The notes under the pieces: generated by a model
Databases searched by the model: none
The model's input: the letters and a program-made list of their open reading frames with translations, nothing else
What the model was told of the DNA's origin: nothing
Translations under genes and position numbers: made by a program
DNA from: Bdellovibrionia bacterium
GTDB taxonomy: Bacteria; Bdellovibrionota; Bdellovibrionia; Bdellovibrionales; JAGQZY01
Direction: 5' to 3'
DNA length: 64,000 nt
Assembly: GCA_030427805.1 (NCBI GenBank)
Contig: JAUICP010000003.1
Coordinates: forward strand, 62,001 to 126,000
In this document: piece after piece, positions 7,190 to 15,853 of the stretch
Numbering within the stretch: position 1 is the stretch's first letter
How the letters are laid out: every line of letters begins with the position of its first letter

Positions 7190-9637
7190 ATGATGGCTTT
7201 AAGAGAATTATTTTTTAAAACTGGATTTCTAAATCTTCAGAAAAGCAAAAGAAGCCTGCAGGTCACCCTCGGGCTTCTTGCTGTTTTTCTCATAATCCCC
7301 ATCTTCTTTCTCATTTCTCAAACCTACTCTCAACTCGAGCGCGAAGCTTTCTTCATGCAGAGAACAAATGCCGAAGGTCTTCTAGCACAAATTGATCAAC
7401 GGGCCTACGAACTCATTCGACTCGAGGAAGAACGTAAATTCGAAGACTATTCTTTCTTGCACTTGAGCCGAACCGGCCAGTCGGGATATCTCCGGCTTTC
7501 TCCCTTGGCTAGTATTCCACCCATCACAGCCATTCCGGGAGTCATCGGCTATTTTCAGATCGAACCCGACGGACGCATGAGCTCTCCGATCCTCCCAGAA
7601 GATGTGATCGATGCGCGCAATTATGGAATTTCTCGCGAAGAGTACCGGCGAAGACGTGAGCTTATCAACCAAATGAAGTCTATTCTCACCAGTGGACAGT
7701 TTCTATCACAAAATGCCAAACAAAGAATTCTGCAGACTCCAGCTATCCCACAAAAAGAAGTAGACGCCGTCTTTGACGAAACAGCTTTTGATGAACCTGC
7801 TTTGAAAGAATTAGAAGAAGCCCTTTCTCCTGGCAAAAATCAAAAGTCCTCACCAAAAGTATTTAACAACGGTAATAACAAAAATCGCACAAAAGTCTCT
7901 GACCTTGAATTGGATTCCCCCATCCCCGAAGACGATGTGGCTGAAATGCCCGAGGCGAACTCGAAATGGAATTACCGCGCTAAAAAACGTCCACAACGAA
8001 AAACCCGACAAATCGAAGTCAGTATAGTGCGCCAGCGAATTCAGATCAAAAATGGTATAGAAACTCGAGAAGTCGGCCGCGGTAAGCTTTACTTCCAACC
8101 GCGCCAAAGAAAACTCAAGGGTCAAAATGAGGGCGCACCTTCTAGCCGAACGCAACGGCAATCAGTTGCCCTCGACTCCTCGAGAAATGGAAAAGTCGAC
8201 TCGACAAGAGACTCTAAAAAAGCTGAAGCCTCGCAATGGAATTCAGGAAAAGCTTCCCAGTCGAATCGCTCCCAGTGGAAACCCTACCCCACTTCTAATG
8301 CCAATTCATCGAATCGACTCAACAACAGTGGACAGAATGAATTGGCTGAGGATATGCGAATCAATCGTCCAAAGCTCCCTGGTTCAAGCCCTATTTTTAA
8401 ACCTATGAACCCCGAGCAGTGGTCTAAGGATAATCAAATTTTGAAGTTCAAGGGTGAGATGGACCCTTTTCAATTGACCCTTTTAGATTCGGGTGAAGTG
8501 ATTTTCTATCGAAGAGTTTGGCGTGACGAACAACGATTCATTCAAGGGTTTATTCTCGACCGCAAAAGCTTCCTCAATACTTTATTTGAGCAAAGCTACC
8601 TTAATAGTGCGCTCTCAAAGTCGACGGACCTTATCCTAGCCTACAAAGGCGGCGTTCTTAAACGCTTTGAATCTGAACCCGAGAAAAGTCACTTTCAGGC
8701 GAAGCCTTCAAAAAAACGGGAAATCCTCCTGCTTCGCAGTAGTCTTTCTCCACCTTTCAACGACCTCGAAGCCCTATTCACCATCAAAGATCTTCCCAAT
8801 TCTCCAGGTCATAAGGTCGTTAACCTCCTGGCAACTATCGTTGTCCTTGTGCTTTTAGGAGGGCTATTTTTTATCTACCGCCTCGCACTTAATCAGTTGG
8901 AATTTGCAAAACAAAGAAGTGACTTTGTTTCGGCGGTTTCTCACGAATTAAAAACACCCCTGACTTCTATTCGCATGTACGGAGAAATGCTGAGAGATGG
9001 CTATGTCAATGATCCTGAAAAACAAAGGGGTTACTTTGACTTTATCTACTTTGAAAGCGAACGCCTTTCTCGTCTCATTAGCAATGTTTTGCAACTCGCA
9101 AAACTCTCCAACGAAGAACCCAAACTTGATCTGCAGTCGACCACACCTAAAGCCATAATGGACTTCATTACATCAAAGGTTCAACCTCAGGTGGATGCGG
9201 CCCAATTTAAACTCAATGTTAAAGTCGATGAAGAAGACCTAAAGCGCGGATCAGAAGTCATTTTTGATTGTGAAAACGACGCCATCTCGCAAATATTTAT
9301 TAACTTTATTGATAATGCGATAAAGTTTAGTCGCAAAGTAGGCGCAAACGAAGTGGATATTGGTTATCGCATTAAGGGCCAAGCCAATCCTGAAGTTATT
9401 TTCTTTGTACGAGATTACGGCCCGGGTGTTCCCAAAGACCAACGAAAGAAGATTTTCCAACTCTTCTATCGGTCGGGAGACGAAATGACGCGAACGACTC
9501 CTGGAACGGGAATTGGTCTCGCTCTAGTGAGCCAACTCGCCCAGGGTTTAAAGGCCAATGTGGACCTTAAAAATCAAGACAAGGGCGCTGAGTTTCAGAT
9601 TAAGTTTTCATCTCACCGCCCCGAAGCTAAAGCCTAA
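7190..9637 (+). CDS. Membrane sensor histidine kinase with a very large sensor region
   Basis: Encodes 815 residues. A first membrane helix lies at about 26-46 and a second at about 542-566, leaving some 495 residues outside the membrane. About 180-440 of that span is low-complexity, rich in R, K, Q, N and S, and looks disordered. The cytoplasmic part starts with a HisKA helix (SAVSHELKTPLTSIRMYGE), where H585 is the phosphorylation site, followed by an HATPase domain with NFIDNAIKFS (N box), RDYGPGVP (G1) and GTGIGLAL (G2). It probably phosphorylates the response regulator encoded upstream; the two are separated by array F and two hairpins rather than directly coupled. The ribosome binding site is weak (AAGGA about 35 bases upstream is too far), so the exact start is less certain. 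Confidence 0.92.
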   Translation: MMALRELFFKTGFLNLQKSKRSLQVTLGLLAVFLIIPIFFLISQTYSQLEREAFFMQRTNAEGLLAQIDQRAYELIRLEEERKFEDYSFLHLSRTGQSGYLRLSPLASIPPITAIPGVIGYFQIEPDGRMSSPILPEDVIDARNYGISREEYRRRRELINQMKSILTSGQFLSQNAKQRILQTPAIPQKEVDAVFDETAFDEPALKELEEALSPGKNQKSSPKVFNNGNNKNRTKVSDLELDSPIPEDDVAEMPEANSKWNYRAKKRPQRKTRQIEVSIVRQRIQIKNGIETREVGRGKLYFQPRQRKLKGQNEGAPSSRTQRQSVALDSSRNGKVDSTRDSKKAEASQWNSGKASQSNRSQWKPYPTSNANSSNRLNNSGQNELAEDMRINRPKLPGSSPIFKPMNPEQWSKDNQILKFKGEMDPFQLTLLDSGEVIFYRRVWRDEQRFIQGFILDRKSFLNTLFEQSYLNSALSKSTDLILAYKGGVLKRFESEPEKSHFQAKPSKKREILLLRSSLSPPFNDLEALFTIKDLPNSPGHKVVNLLATIVVLVLLGGLFFIYRLALNQLEFAKQRSDFVSAVSHELKTPLTSIRMYGEMLRDGYVNDPEKQRGYFDFIYFESERLSRLISNVLQLAKLSNEEPKLDLQSTTPKAIMDFITSKVQPQVDAAQFKLNVKVDEEDLKRGSEVIFDCENDAISQIFINFIDNAIKFSRKVGANEVDIGYRIKGQANPEVIFFVRDYGPGVPKDQRKKIFQLFYRSGDEMTRTTPGTGIGLALVSQLAQGLKANVDLKNQDKGAEFQIKFSSHRPEAKA

Positions 9638-9673
9638 GAGTTTTTGGTTTGGTATCTAATCACTCCCAAAGCC

Positions 9674-9694
9674 CCTGTCTAATCATTAGACAGG
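9674..9694. promoter_or_regulatory. Perfect 10-1-10 inverted repeat after the kinase gene
   Basis: CCTGTCTAAT and ATTAGACAGG flank a single C. As RNA it would form a short hairpin, but no T-tract follows, so it is a weak terminator. As DNA its symmetry fits a dimeric operator. It sits 36 bases after the kinase stop and about 135 bases before the next gene. Confidence 0.45.
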
Positions 9695-9828
9695 ACACCC
9701 AATTCGTCTTTAATAGGGTTAAGCTATGAAAGTCTCTTCGAAACTTGCACCCCAGCTCAGAGCCATTCCCTCTTTATTTTTATTTCAGAGTCTACACAAC
9801 GGCACAAGCTTTGTATTTAAGGGCAAGT

Positions 9829-10200
9829 ATGCTCGTGTTACTGACTTCATTTTTAATTCTAAGTTTTAACGTTTTCGAACTCGCCCATCCCGATTGGATG
9901 GAGCGCCTCACGATTAAGTCCTGGGAAAGCATCGTTCTCAAGGGTGAAGATTCTGAGAAAGAAAATCTAAAAATAGCATGTGAAGATAAGAAACTGGTTC
10001 GATCCATCAAAGAAAAGAGCAAAAAGCCAGTTCTTAATTCAGTTAAAACACTCAATAATATACAAAGCCCCTACCAAGCCATCATTGAGTTTCGCGATGA
10101 AGATGATCAGCAAAAGAAACCCGAGCGCATTTACATCCCAAAAACCGCCGACTGTTTAATTCATAGAACGATCATAAACCGTCCTGGAGAGAACTCATGA
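9829..10200 (+). CDS. Small exported or membrane-anchored protein, unknown
   Basis: Encodes 123 residues from ATG 9829, preceded by AAGGGCAAGT. The N-terminus is hydrophobic (MLVLLTSFLILSFNVF) and would act as signal peptide or anchor. The remainder is charged and has two cysteines (IACEDKK, ADCLIHR). A longer TTG start at 9745 is possible. A 45-codon frame starting ATG 9726 also overlaps this region, has a modest ribosome binding site and may be a leader. Its TGA overlaps the ATG of the next gene (ATGA), so the two are translationally coupled. I recognise no family. Confidence 0.65.
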   Translation: MLVLLTSFLILSFNVFELAHPDWMERLTIKSWESIVLKGEDSEKENLKIACEDKKLVRSIKEKSKKPVLNSVKTLNNIQSPYQAIIEFRDEDDQQKKPERIYIPKTADCLIHRTIINRPGENS

Positions 10201-10523
10201 GATACCTACTTTTATTTATAAGCCTTTCGACCGCTGTTATTTGGTATTCGTTCAACGCCGATAAACTCCATGCCGAAGAAGATCAAAGTCCCGTGGTACT
10301 CTACAAAGAGGCCGGAAGCTCAACCATTGCAGCGACGATCTACTGTACTTCGCAGTCGGTGATGAACTACCTTCGAAACGAAGTGGTTTCCAATCCCGTA
10401 TTCAAAGCCCATCAAAAAACCCTCGACGGCAGCTCACAGGTCTATTTCAAAGTTGCTGGGCAAAACCGACAAATTGATCTCGGCCCCGAAAGCGGCTGTT
10501 TGATTACCCAGATATTTAATTAA
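10197..10523 (+). CDS. Small secreted protein, unknown
   Basis: Encodes 108 residues. A signal peptide is clear (MRYLLLFISLSTAVIWYSF to about residue 26). The mature part is short, with two cysteines (TIYCTSQ and ESGCLI) that could form one disulphide. The start overlaps the stop of the preceding gene by four bases, suggesting a two-gene operon of exported proteins. No family is recognised. Confidence 0.72.
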   Translation: MRYLLLFISLSTAVIWYSFNADKLHAEEDQSPVVLYKEAGSSTIAATIYCTSQSVMNYLRNEVVSNPVFKAHQKTLDGSSQVYFKVAGQNRQIDLGPESGCLITQIFN

Positions 10524-10530
10524 AACGTAA

Positions 10531-10726
10531 ATCAATCTCTCTACAGCTGGATCAACATCGTCCTACGAGCGCTCCCTTGATCAATCTTATTACAGCTGGA
10601 TCAACACCCTCCTACGAGCGCTCCCTTGATCAATCGGGTTGCGTGAAGATCAACATAGCTTTACCAGCGCTCCCTCGATCAGTCGGGCTACATGAAGATC
10701 AACATAGCTTTACCAGCGACCCATTG
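10531..10726. repeat. Tandem array G, 49-bp unit, four copies
   Basis: Units begin ATCAATC/ATCAGTC at 10531, 10580, 10629 and 10678, an exact 49-bp period. Copies 1 and 2 resemble each other (CAGCTGGATCAACA, CCTACGAGCGCTCCCTTG), and copies 3 and 4 share a different middle (GAAGATCAACATAGCTTTACC). Small palindromes TTGATCAA and GAGCGCTC lie in the units. It begins eight bases after the stop of the preceding gene. Confidence 0.88.
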
Positions 10727-10851
10727 CTGTAGCTCAAATGTTTTTAAAACCAAACCTAAATATAAAACGAAAAACCCTCACTTTTTGCAAAACTCCTTGT
10801 CATTACCAACAGATTCTCATCAAATGTTGGGTATTGAGCAAAGGAGAACCC

Positions 10852-11271
10852 ATGAGCATACTCTCATTACTATCAGCCTTGTTTTTATCAGCCCACGCAA
10901 GCCCGGCTCCCGATTTTTCGAGCCTCAACTGTGAAGCCTTTGATCAATCCATGAGAGTGACAGCAGAACTTCAAGACTGCCAGGATACACGCTATCAAAA
11001 ATGGAATCGCAGGGGTTGCTACCGAGTCACGGCGACTCAGGGCTCAACAGTTCTTCTCGATAAAGAAATGCTACGGGATTTTATCAGAAAAGAGAGTCAG
11101 CAAGGATTTTATGCCCTCTATTCTTACGATAACGACACTTGGATCCTCAATGGCATGATCATTCGACTCACCGAAAACAAAGGTGGTGGTCACGAGTTTC
11201 GACTCGATCAGAGAGGCCAGCGCAAGGAACAAATGCTAGTTATGGCTCGTGGTCTGTGTGACATTGATTGA
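10852..11271 (+). CDS. Small secreted cysteine-containing protein, unknown
   Basis: Encodes 139 residues from ATG 10852, chosen because AAGGAGAACCC sits just upstream and the protein then begins with a signal peptide (MSILSLLSALFLSAHASP). The mature protein has four cysteines (LNCEAF, LQDCQD, RRGCYR, RGLCDI), consistent with two disulphides, and a compact beta-rich look. An upstream in-frame extension to 10738 exists but has no start signal and runs through array G. Family not recognised; probably periplasmic or extracellular. Confidence 0.75.
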   Translation: MSILSLLSALFLSAHASPAPDFSSLNCEAFDQSMRVTAELQDCQDTRYQKWNRRGCYRVTATQGSTVLLDKEMLRDFIRKESQQGFYALYSYDNDTWILNGMIIRLTENKGGGHEFRLDQRGQRKEQMLVMARGLCDID

Positions 11272-11390
11272 TCTGACCCCGCGGTGGTAATTTAAATGAA
11301 TCCAATGGTTGCTAATATTTAATTTAAGCCCGCGGTGCTAACCCAGGCGGGTCTGATCCCACGGTGCTACCCCTGGCAGCTTTAAGCTGA
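11272..11390. repeat. Degenerate repeat H after the secreted protein gene
   Basis: Three related segments contain CCGCGGTGGTAA (near 11279), CCGCGGTGCTAA (near 11330) and CCACGGTGCTAC (near 11360), each preceded by a TCTGAcCC- or TTTAAGCC-like stretch. It is much less regular than arrays A, B, D and G. The rest of this 454-base gap (to 11725) shows only isolated palindromes. Confidence 0.45.
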
Positions 11391-11561
11391 TTGAATTAAA
11401 AAACACTCAAAGTCTCCAGTAAAACCGGTTTACACCGCTCACCCGAAGAAACTCTCTCTAGCCTATCTCCTATCTACCGAGTCGCAATCACTTTGGCTAT
11501 TTCCAATTTAGAATAAAAGAACACCTGGGTATTCATTTTTAGAAATGAGCTGCCTTCTAGT

Positions 11562-11575
11562 AACATCTAGATGTT
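11562..11575. promoter_or_regulatory. Perfect 14-bp palindrome upstream of the cupin fusion gene
   Basis: AACATCTAGATGTT is fully self-complementary and lies 150 bases before the start of the cupin/haem-oxygenase-like gene, in otherwise unstructured sequence. It may be an operator for that gene. No regulator can be named from the sequence. Confidence 0.35.
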
Positions 11576-11725
11576 TCTCACGAAAATACTGAGCAAGAAA
11601 AGAGAGTTTTCAAAGATGATAGTGCCGTCACCTTTTATTTCGCTCCTTTTCACAAATTTGTAGGCCAGCAATTAATCTGCCATAAACAACTTGAATGCTT
11701 GCTTTAAAACTCAGAGGAGAAACCG

Positions 11726-13279
11726 ATGATTAGTTTAGATATTCAAAGCGAAACAAAGTCCCACTACCCCGTTGAAAAGGTACTTGCGACCTATCCCAAG
11801 CAAATGGACACCCGACGGGTTCAAGTCATCCCTCGTTGCGAAATAGCTGGCATCAAAGAAATGAATGTAGAAGGTGAAAAAACTTACCTCGGTGAAGTCA
11901 GGAACTTCAAAAACAATTCGTTTCTCAACGAAAATCTGCCTAAGGACCTCTCGATCAGCTGGACAAGAATGCCAGCCCAAAGAGAGTTACCCGCCCACTA
12001 CCACCCCTGCGCAAGTCTTATTCTCGTCACTAAAGGAGAAGGTCAATCCACGGGGGACACGGTCGCTGACATTTCTACCGGCGACATAGTACACATACCA
12101 GAGTGGAACCTCCACGGCTTTAAAGGAAAAGGGCACGATGGGTTCTCAGCACTCTCGATTCAATTTCAAGAAACCGCCATATTTTCATCCGAAGATCGAC
12201 CCGAGACCACATACATTGATCGCGAGAGTATTCCTCTTGCAGAAAGGGAACTCAAAATCATTTCGCGAAACTCTCTTCTGGAACTCAATGAGATTTCGCA
12301 AAATGGCCAGAAGAAAAACCTGGGAATCGTCAAAAACTTTGCAAGCCACTCGCTCATGAAAGAAAAACTTCCCTCCTACTTTTCGGCCGCTTGGGTTCAC
12401 CTTAACCCTGGAGAAAGACTTGAAACCCACGTTCACGATACCGACAGTATGATTATCTTGACCGAAGGTTTCGGCAGCCTCCAAGGTGATCTTAATCAGC
12501 CACTGCAAGAAGGTGATACGGTCTATGTTCCCGCTGGCTATTCCCACGGCTTTACTGGTGCAGGAGACAAAGGATTTTGGGCACTTTCCATTCAGTTTCA
12601 AAGTACCAGTCTCTACGAAGATTCTTTAAACCCTCAAGTTCAGTTCATCGAAGACGAAAAAATTTCTTTCGAAAACTTTCTTAAGCTCAACGAACACTAC
12701 GTACAAAAATTTTTAGAAAATCCGATATTTAAAATTAATCCCCAGGACCTTCGCGATCGGCCTGAGAAAAAGAAAAAACTCATGGATTGCTTACAAGTAA
12801 TGAGCGACTCCTTCCAAAGACTTATATTTAGTCGAATCTCTCTCTGTGACGACAAAGCCTATCGCCCTATTTATCTAGAACATTTTCTCGATGAACTTGG
12901 CCACGATACCGATTTGCAAAAAGAGCGAGGCGACGATCAACTTCTATGGGACCCCATTCTCCATGCCTCTTGCAGTTGGTTTTACAGTAAGAATTTTCTC
13001 ATCGATCACCCCGCTCGAATTGTAATGGTGCAAATGGTTCTAGAGCGAGGTGCCTTCTTCTTTTACAGTCACTACAACCAAATTTTAAAGGATGGATTAG
13101 AAAGTGATCATATCAGTGAGCACAGTGTCGCCGATGAAGGTCACGACAAATTAGGAGTTGAACTTCTCAAAGAAGAATCTCCGCGGAAGCTCTACACCTA
13201 TACAAAACTCCTTGAGCAAAGTTGGGACATGTTGGGACAATTTCTCAAAAGAACCGAGGAATTATTAAGCAAAGAATAA
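11726..13279 (+). CDS. Double-cupin protein fused to a haem-oxygenase-like (HDO-type) domain
   Basis: Encodes 517 residues with no signal peptide; AGAGGAGAAACCG precedes the ATG. Cupin 1 (about 60-150) has metal ligands H91 and H93 (LPAHYHPCAS) and H130. Cupin 2 (about 200-295) has H235 and H237 (LETHVHDTDS) and H274. The two halves are similar, so they arose by duplication. Residues about 315-515 are helical and carry the pattern of haem-oxygenase-like di-iron enzymes: YLEHFLDELGHD (E385, H386, E390, H393), an isolated E440, and HISEHSVADEGHDKLG (H462, E465, H466, D470, H473). Families with this fold include TenA/PqqC-like and di-iron oxidases that cleave or N-oxygenate small amines and fatty acids. 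The substrate here is unknown. It stands alone, with no other biosynthetic genes beside it. Confidence 0.8.
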   Translation: MISLDIQSETKSHYPVEKVLATYPKQMDTRRVQVIPRCEIAGIKEMNVEGEKTYLGEVRNFKNNSFLNENLPKDLSISWTRMPAQRELPAHYHPCASLILVTKGEGQSTGDTVADISTGDIVHIPEWNLHGFKGKGHDGFSALSIQFQETAIFSSEDRPETTYIDRESIPLAERELKIISRNSLLELNEISQNGQKKNLGIVKNFASHSLMKEKLPSYFSAAWVHLNPGERLETHVHDTDSMIILTEGFGSLQGDLNQPLQEGDTVYVPAGYSHGFTGAGDKGFWALSIQFQSTSLYEDSLNPQVQFIEDEKISFENFLKLNEHYVQKFLENPIFKINPQDLRDRPEKKKKLMDCLQVMSDSFQRLIFSRISLCDDKAYRPIYLEHFLDELGHDTDLQKERGDDQLLWDPILHASCSWFYSKNFLIDHPARIVMVQMVLERGAFFFYSHYNQILKDGLESDHISEHSVADEGHDKLGVELLKEESPRKLYTYTKLLEQSWDMLGQFLKRTEELLSKE

Positions 13280-13415
13280 TAATTTAGCCTCTCACCTAAT
13301 TTTTAATAGTTAATGCCATACATTATTTCTAAGAAAAACAGCTGTTTACCTGACCTTTCAGCTAGTTTGGTGTTAGATTTTTGTTCTGGCAGGGACGCCA
13401 AGGGAGGGGAATTTA

Positions 13416-14744
13416 ATGAACTTATCAAAGCTTAAGGCTTTTGGTCCTTACAGATTAGCAGCACTCGTTTTTCTTATCGCTTTCAATATGAATATGAAAT
13501 CAGCGGTAGCTTCGCCAGTAACCATTGTACCGATGGACTCTGTTGCGGAATCCAGTATTTTTTCTGGTCAAGTCATAGAATTTGAAAACCAATGGGTTAT
13601 CAACAAATCACCATTGTGGCATACCGAAGGTCGCGATCTTCATATCATCCAACTTCCGGGATTCACTGGACAGGCGATGTTTGAAGCACTGAGTGCCTAC
13701 GGAAAAGTTTGGCACTTTCAAGAGGGCGAGTTTGCCGTTATGTCCCTCCCCGATCCCGAACTCAAGTCAGAACTCTCTTCTGCTCTTCACCGAGTTGGAG
13801 GAACGTGTGGTGCCATGCGATTCATGGACGGAAGTTCCGTCGGTGAATTTCGAGTCAATGCTCCACAGCCGATCATTAGCGGTCTTGAAAACTCACATTT
13901 CGAAGATTACAAGAGAATCGTTGATTCAGTAGATATCAATAATATCCAAAGAACCATCCGTGAAATGGAGTCTTGGGGAACTCGATATCATAAACATGCA
14001 GAAGGCCAATTGGCTGGCCACAAAGTTGCGGCCCTCTACGAATCAATGGCAATGGCTGCCGGTCGTGGCGATGTTTCTATTAACCTTTACGATCACTCTG
14101 GAACTCCTCAGAAGTCAGTTATCGTGCGCATTCCTGGAACGACCATGGCCGATGAGGTTATCGTTTTTGGTTCTCACCTGGACAGCATTAACCGCAGCAC
14201 TGGTAATAACTTTGCTCCCGGAGCCGATGACAATGCCTCTGGAACTTCAACAAATCTCGAGCTCTTCAGACTGATGCTCAAGTATAATTTGAAGCCCCAA
14301 AGAACCATTGAAATTCACGCCTACGCGGCCGAAGAAATTGGTCTTGTCGGTTCGAATGAAATTGCTCGCGCCTATAAAAAAGCTGGCGTTAACGTAGTGG
14401 CAATGATCCAACACGATATGACAGCCTACTCTGGAATCCAGAGTGATAAAATTTGGTTTGTTTCAAACAAAACAGACAGCCAATTGACGGGCCAACTTGG
14501 TGAACTCGTTGATCGCTATGTCGGAGTCCCTTGGGGAACAGCTCCTCTTTATTTCGGTTCTAGTGACCATGCTTCATGGAATCGCCAGGGTTATCCAGCG
14601 GCCTTTCCATTTGAACCACCGAGAAACACAAACAGAGCTATTCACACTTCGGATGATTTGTTTGATCGCCTCAACGCTTGGAACCAAGCTACGGCCTTCG
14701 CCAAAGTCGGTATCGCCTACATTCTCCACTACGGTGGCTTCTAG
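13416..14744 (+). CDS. Secreted M28-family zinc aminopeptidase
   Basis: Encodes 442 residues. A signal peptide occupies about 1-32 (AALVFLIAFNMNMKSAVAS). A propeptide-like region (about 35-170) precedes the catalytic domain. The two-zinc site of M28 peptidases is complete: H254 (GSHLDS), bridging D271 (GADDNASG), catalytic E306 and ligand E307 (AAEEIGLVG), D334 (QHDMTAY) and H410 (AIHTSDD). The layout resembles the Aeromonas/Vibrio leucyl aminopeptidases. It likely trims N-terminal residues from peptides outside the inner membrane, suiting a proteolytic or predatory lifestyle. The start is supported by GGGAGGGG. A strong terminator follows, so it is a single-gene unit. Confidence 0.93.
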   Translation: MNLSKLKAFGPYRLAALVFLIAFNMNMKSAVASPVTIVPMDSVAESSIFSGQVIEFENQWVINKSPLWHTEGRDLHIIQLPGFTGQAMFEALSAYGKVWHFQEGEFAVMSLPDPELKSELSSALHRVGGTCGAMRFMDGSSVGEFRVNAPQPIISGLENSHFEDYKRIVDSVDINNIQRTIREMESWGTRYHKHAEGQLAGHKVAALYESMAMAAGRGDVSINLYDHSGTPQKSVIVRIPGTTMADEVIVFGSHLDSINRSTGNNFAPGADDNASGTSTNLELFRLMLKYNLKPQRTIEIHAYAAEEIGLVGSNEIARAYKKAGVNVVAMIQHDMTAYSGIQSDKIWFVSNKTDSQLTGQLGELVDRYVGVPWGTAPLYFGSSDHASWNRQGYPAAFPFEPPRNTNRAIHTSDDLFDRLNAWNQATAFAKVGIAYILHYGGF

Positions 14745-14786
14745 ACGGAAGCTTCCTTTTAGGAGCGTTCTCGTATTAAATAAAAA

Positions 14787-14814
14787 AAGGAATCCTCTCG
14801 GATTCCTTTTTTTT
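14787..14814. terminator. Bidirectional intrinsic terminator between convergent genes
   Basis: GGAATCC (14789-14795), a TCTC loop and GGATTCC (14800-14806) are flanked by A-rich sequence on the left and eight T on the right. It can end the aminopeptidase transcript rightward and the metalloprotease transcript leftward. Confidence 0.9.
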
Positions 14815-14854
14815 ATTCTATTCCCTCAGGCTTGAGCTGAGGCTTTGGGACAAC

Positions 14855-15853
14855 TTACCAGTAAGGACCATCTTCAACTTGTGGGTTGATTTCAGCATTG
14901 ATAACAATTTGGTCTTGGAATGGCCACCAACGCTTCCACCAAGGCTTGCGAGGCTCTTCTTCTTTATCCTTAGCCACAGGCGGTTTGAACCAACAAAGTG
15001 GACGAACCCCACGAACATGACCATCAGCTCTTGTACACGTTCCCTCAGAGTAATCAGAGTCTGAGAGCTCGACACCTACATCCTGAGTACAAAGTGCACC
15101 TTGATAATAAGAGTCTAAACGACATTGTGTATCCGGATGGCGATCATCTGTAGAGCTCACTTGAATCGTATCAGGAGTATTATACTCAGGAGGGTTTCGG
15201 TCTCCTCGAAGCTTTTGGAACATCTTTCCTACAGAAAGGGCCGCCATGGCTCCTCGATAACAGGCCACTTGATCGTCGCGATCTTGCCACTGAAGATCAC
15301 ACTCAAACTCAACCGTTGAATCAACATCGTTTTTCGCAAACCACTCAGTATTGTCAGCGGCATCGAATAGTTTTCTAAAACACTTAAGTGTCGCATAGTA
15401 ATCGGATTGTCCTTCGTTTGACGCCCATGATGAAGGCTGCCAGGTGCTTGAAATTTTAGGAGCGCCAGCCAGGTGATGACCAAGCTCATGGCATGCCACG
15501 AGAGTGAATCCATCGCGAGTCACCTCAGGGTGACGAGCTAAACCACCATACATATTAATGATGACTTGAGTTCCTCTGCGAATGGCAGAAGCATTAACAA
15601 CTCCGTCTGACCATCTTCTATTAATAACCAATGTATCACCGTCAGCAGCGATTTCAGGGCCGTAAACGTCCTGAACGAGATCGAGAACATCATCAAACTC
15701 ATCTTGATCAAGTCCGCCGGCTGTTAGTTGAAATTCCGAGATGTAAAGATCGTTTTCAGGCAAGAATCCCTGACAAAGCTCGTGATTGTGATCCGTAAAA
15801 GTGAAGGCTACAAGTGCGCTAAGCAATCCTAGCAACGCAAACAATTTCTTCAT
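14855..15853 (-). CDS. Secreted HExxH zinc metalloprotease, cysteine-rich
   Basis: Encodes 332 residues with a signal peptide (MKKLFALLGLLSALVAFTF). The active site is VACHELGHHLAG, with zinc ligands H122 and H126 and catalytic E123. The downstream NEGQSDYYA (E147, D151) is the likely third ligand. Many cysteines in the second half suggest a disulphide-stabilised exported enzyme. The tail is basic and tryptophan-rich (KPWWKRWWPF), which may bind membrane. The start has AGAGGGGA just upstream. It faces the aminopeptidase across a shared terminator. The exact peptidase family is not certain. Confidence 0.87.
   Translation of the reverse strand: MKKLFALLGLLSALVAFTFTDHNHELCQGFLPENDLYISEFQLTAGGLDQDEFDDVLDLVQDVYGPEIAADGDTLVINRRWSDGVVNASAIRRGTQVIINMYGGLARHPEVTRDGFTLVACHELGHHLAGAPKISSTWQPSSWASNEGQSDYYATLKCFRKLFDAADNTEWFAKNDVDSTVEFECDLQWQDRDDQVACYRGAMAALSVGKMFQKLRGDRNPPEYNTPDTIQVSSTDDRHPDTQCRLDSYYQGALCTQDVGVELSDSDYSEGTCTRADGHVRGVRPLCWFKPPVAKDKEEEPRKPWWKRWWPFQDQIVINAEINPQVEDGPYW

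Noticed and set aside
9726-9863. 45-codon frame starting ATG 9726 in another frame than the small exported protein
   Set aside because: It overlaps the start of the likely gene, has only a modest ribosome binding site and shows no recognisable product; kept as a possible leader only.
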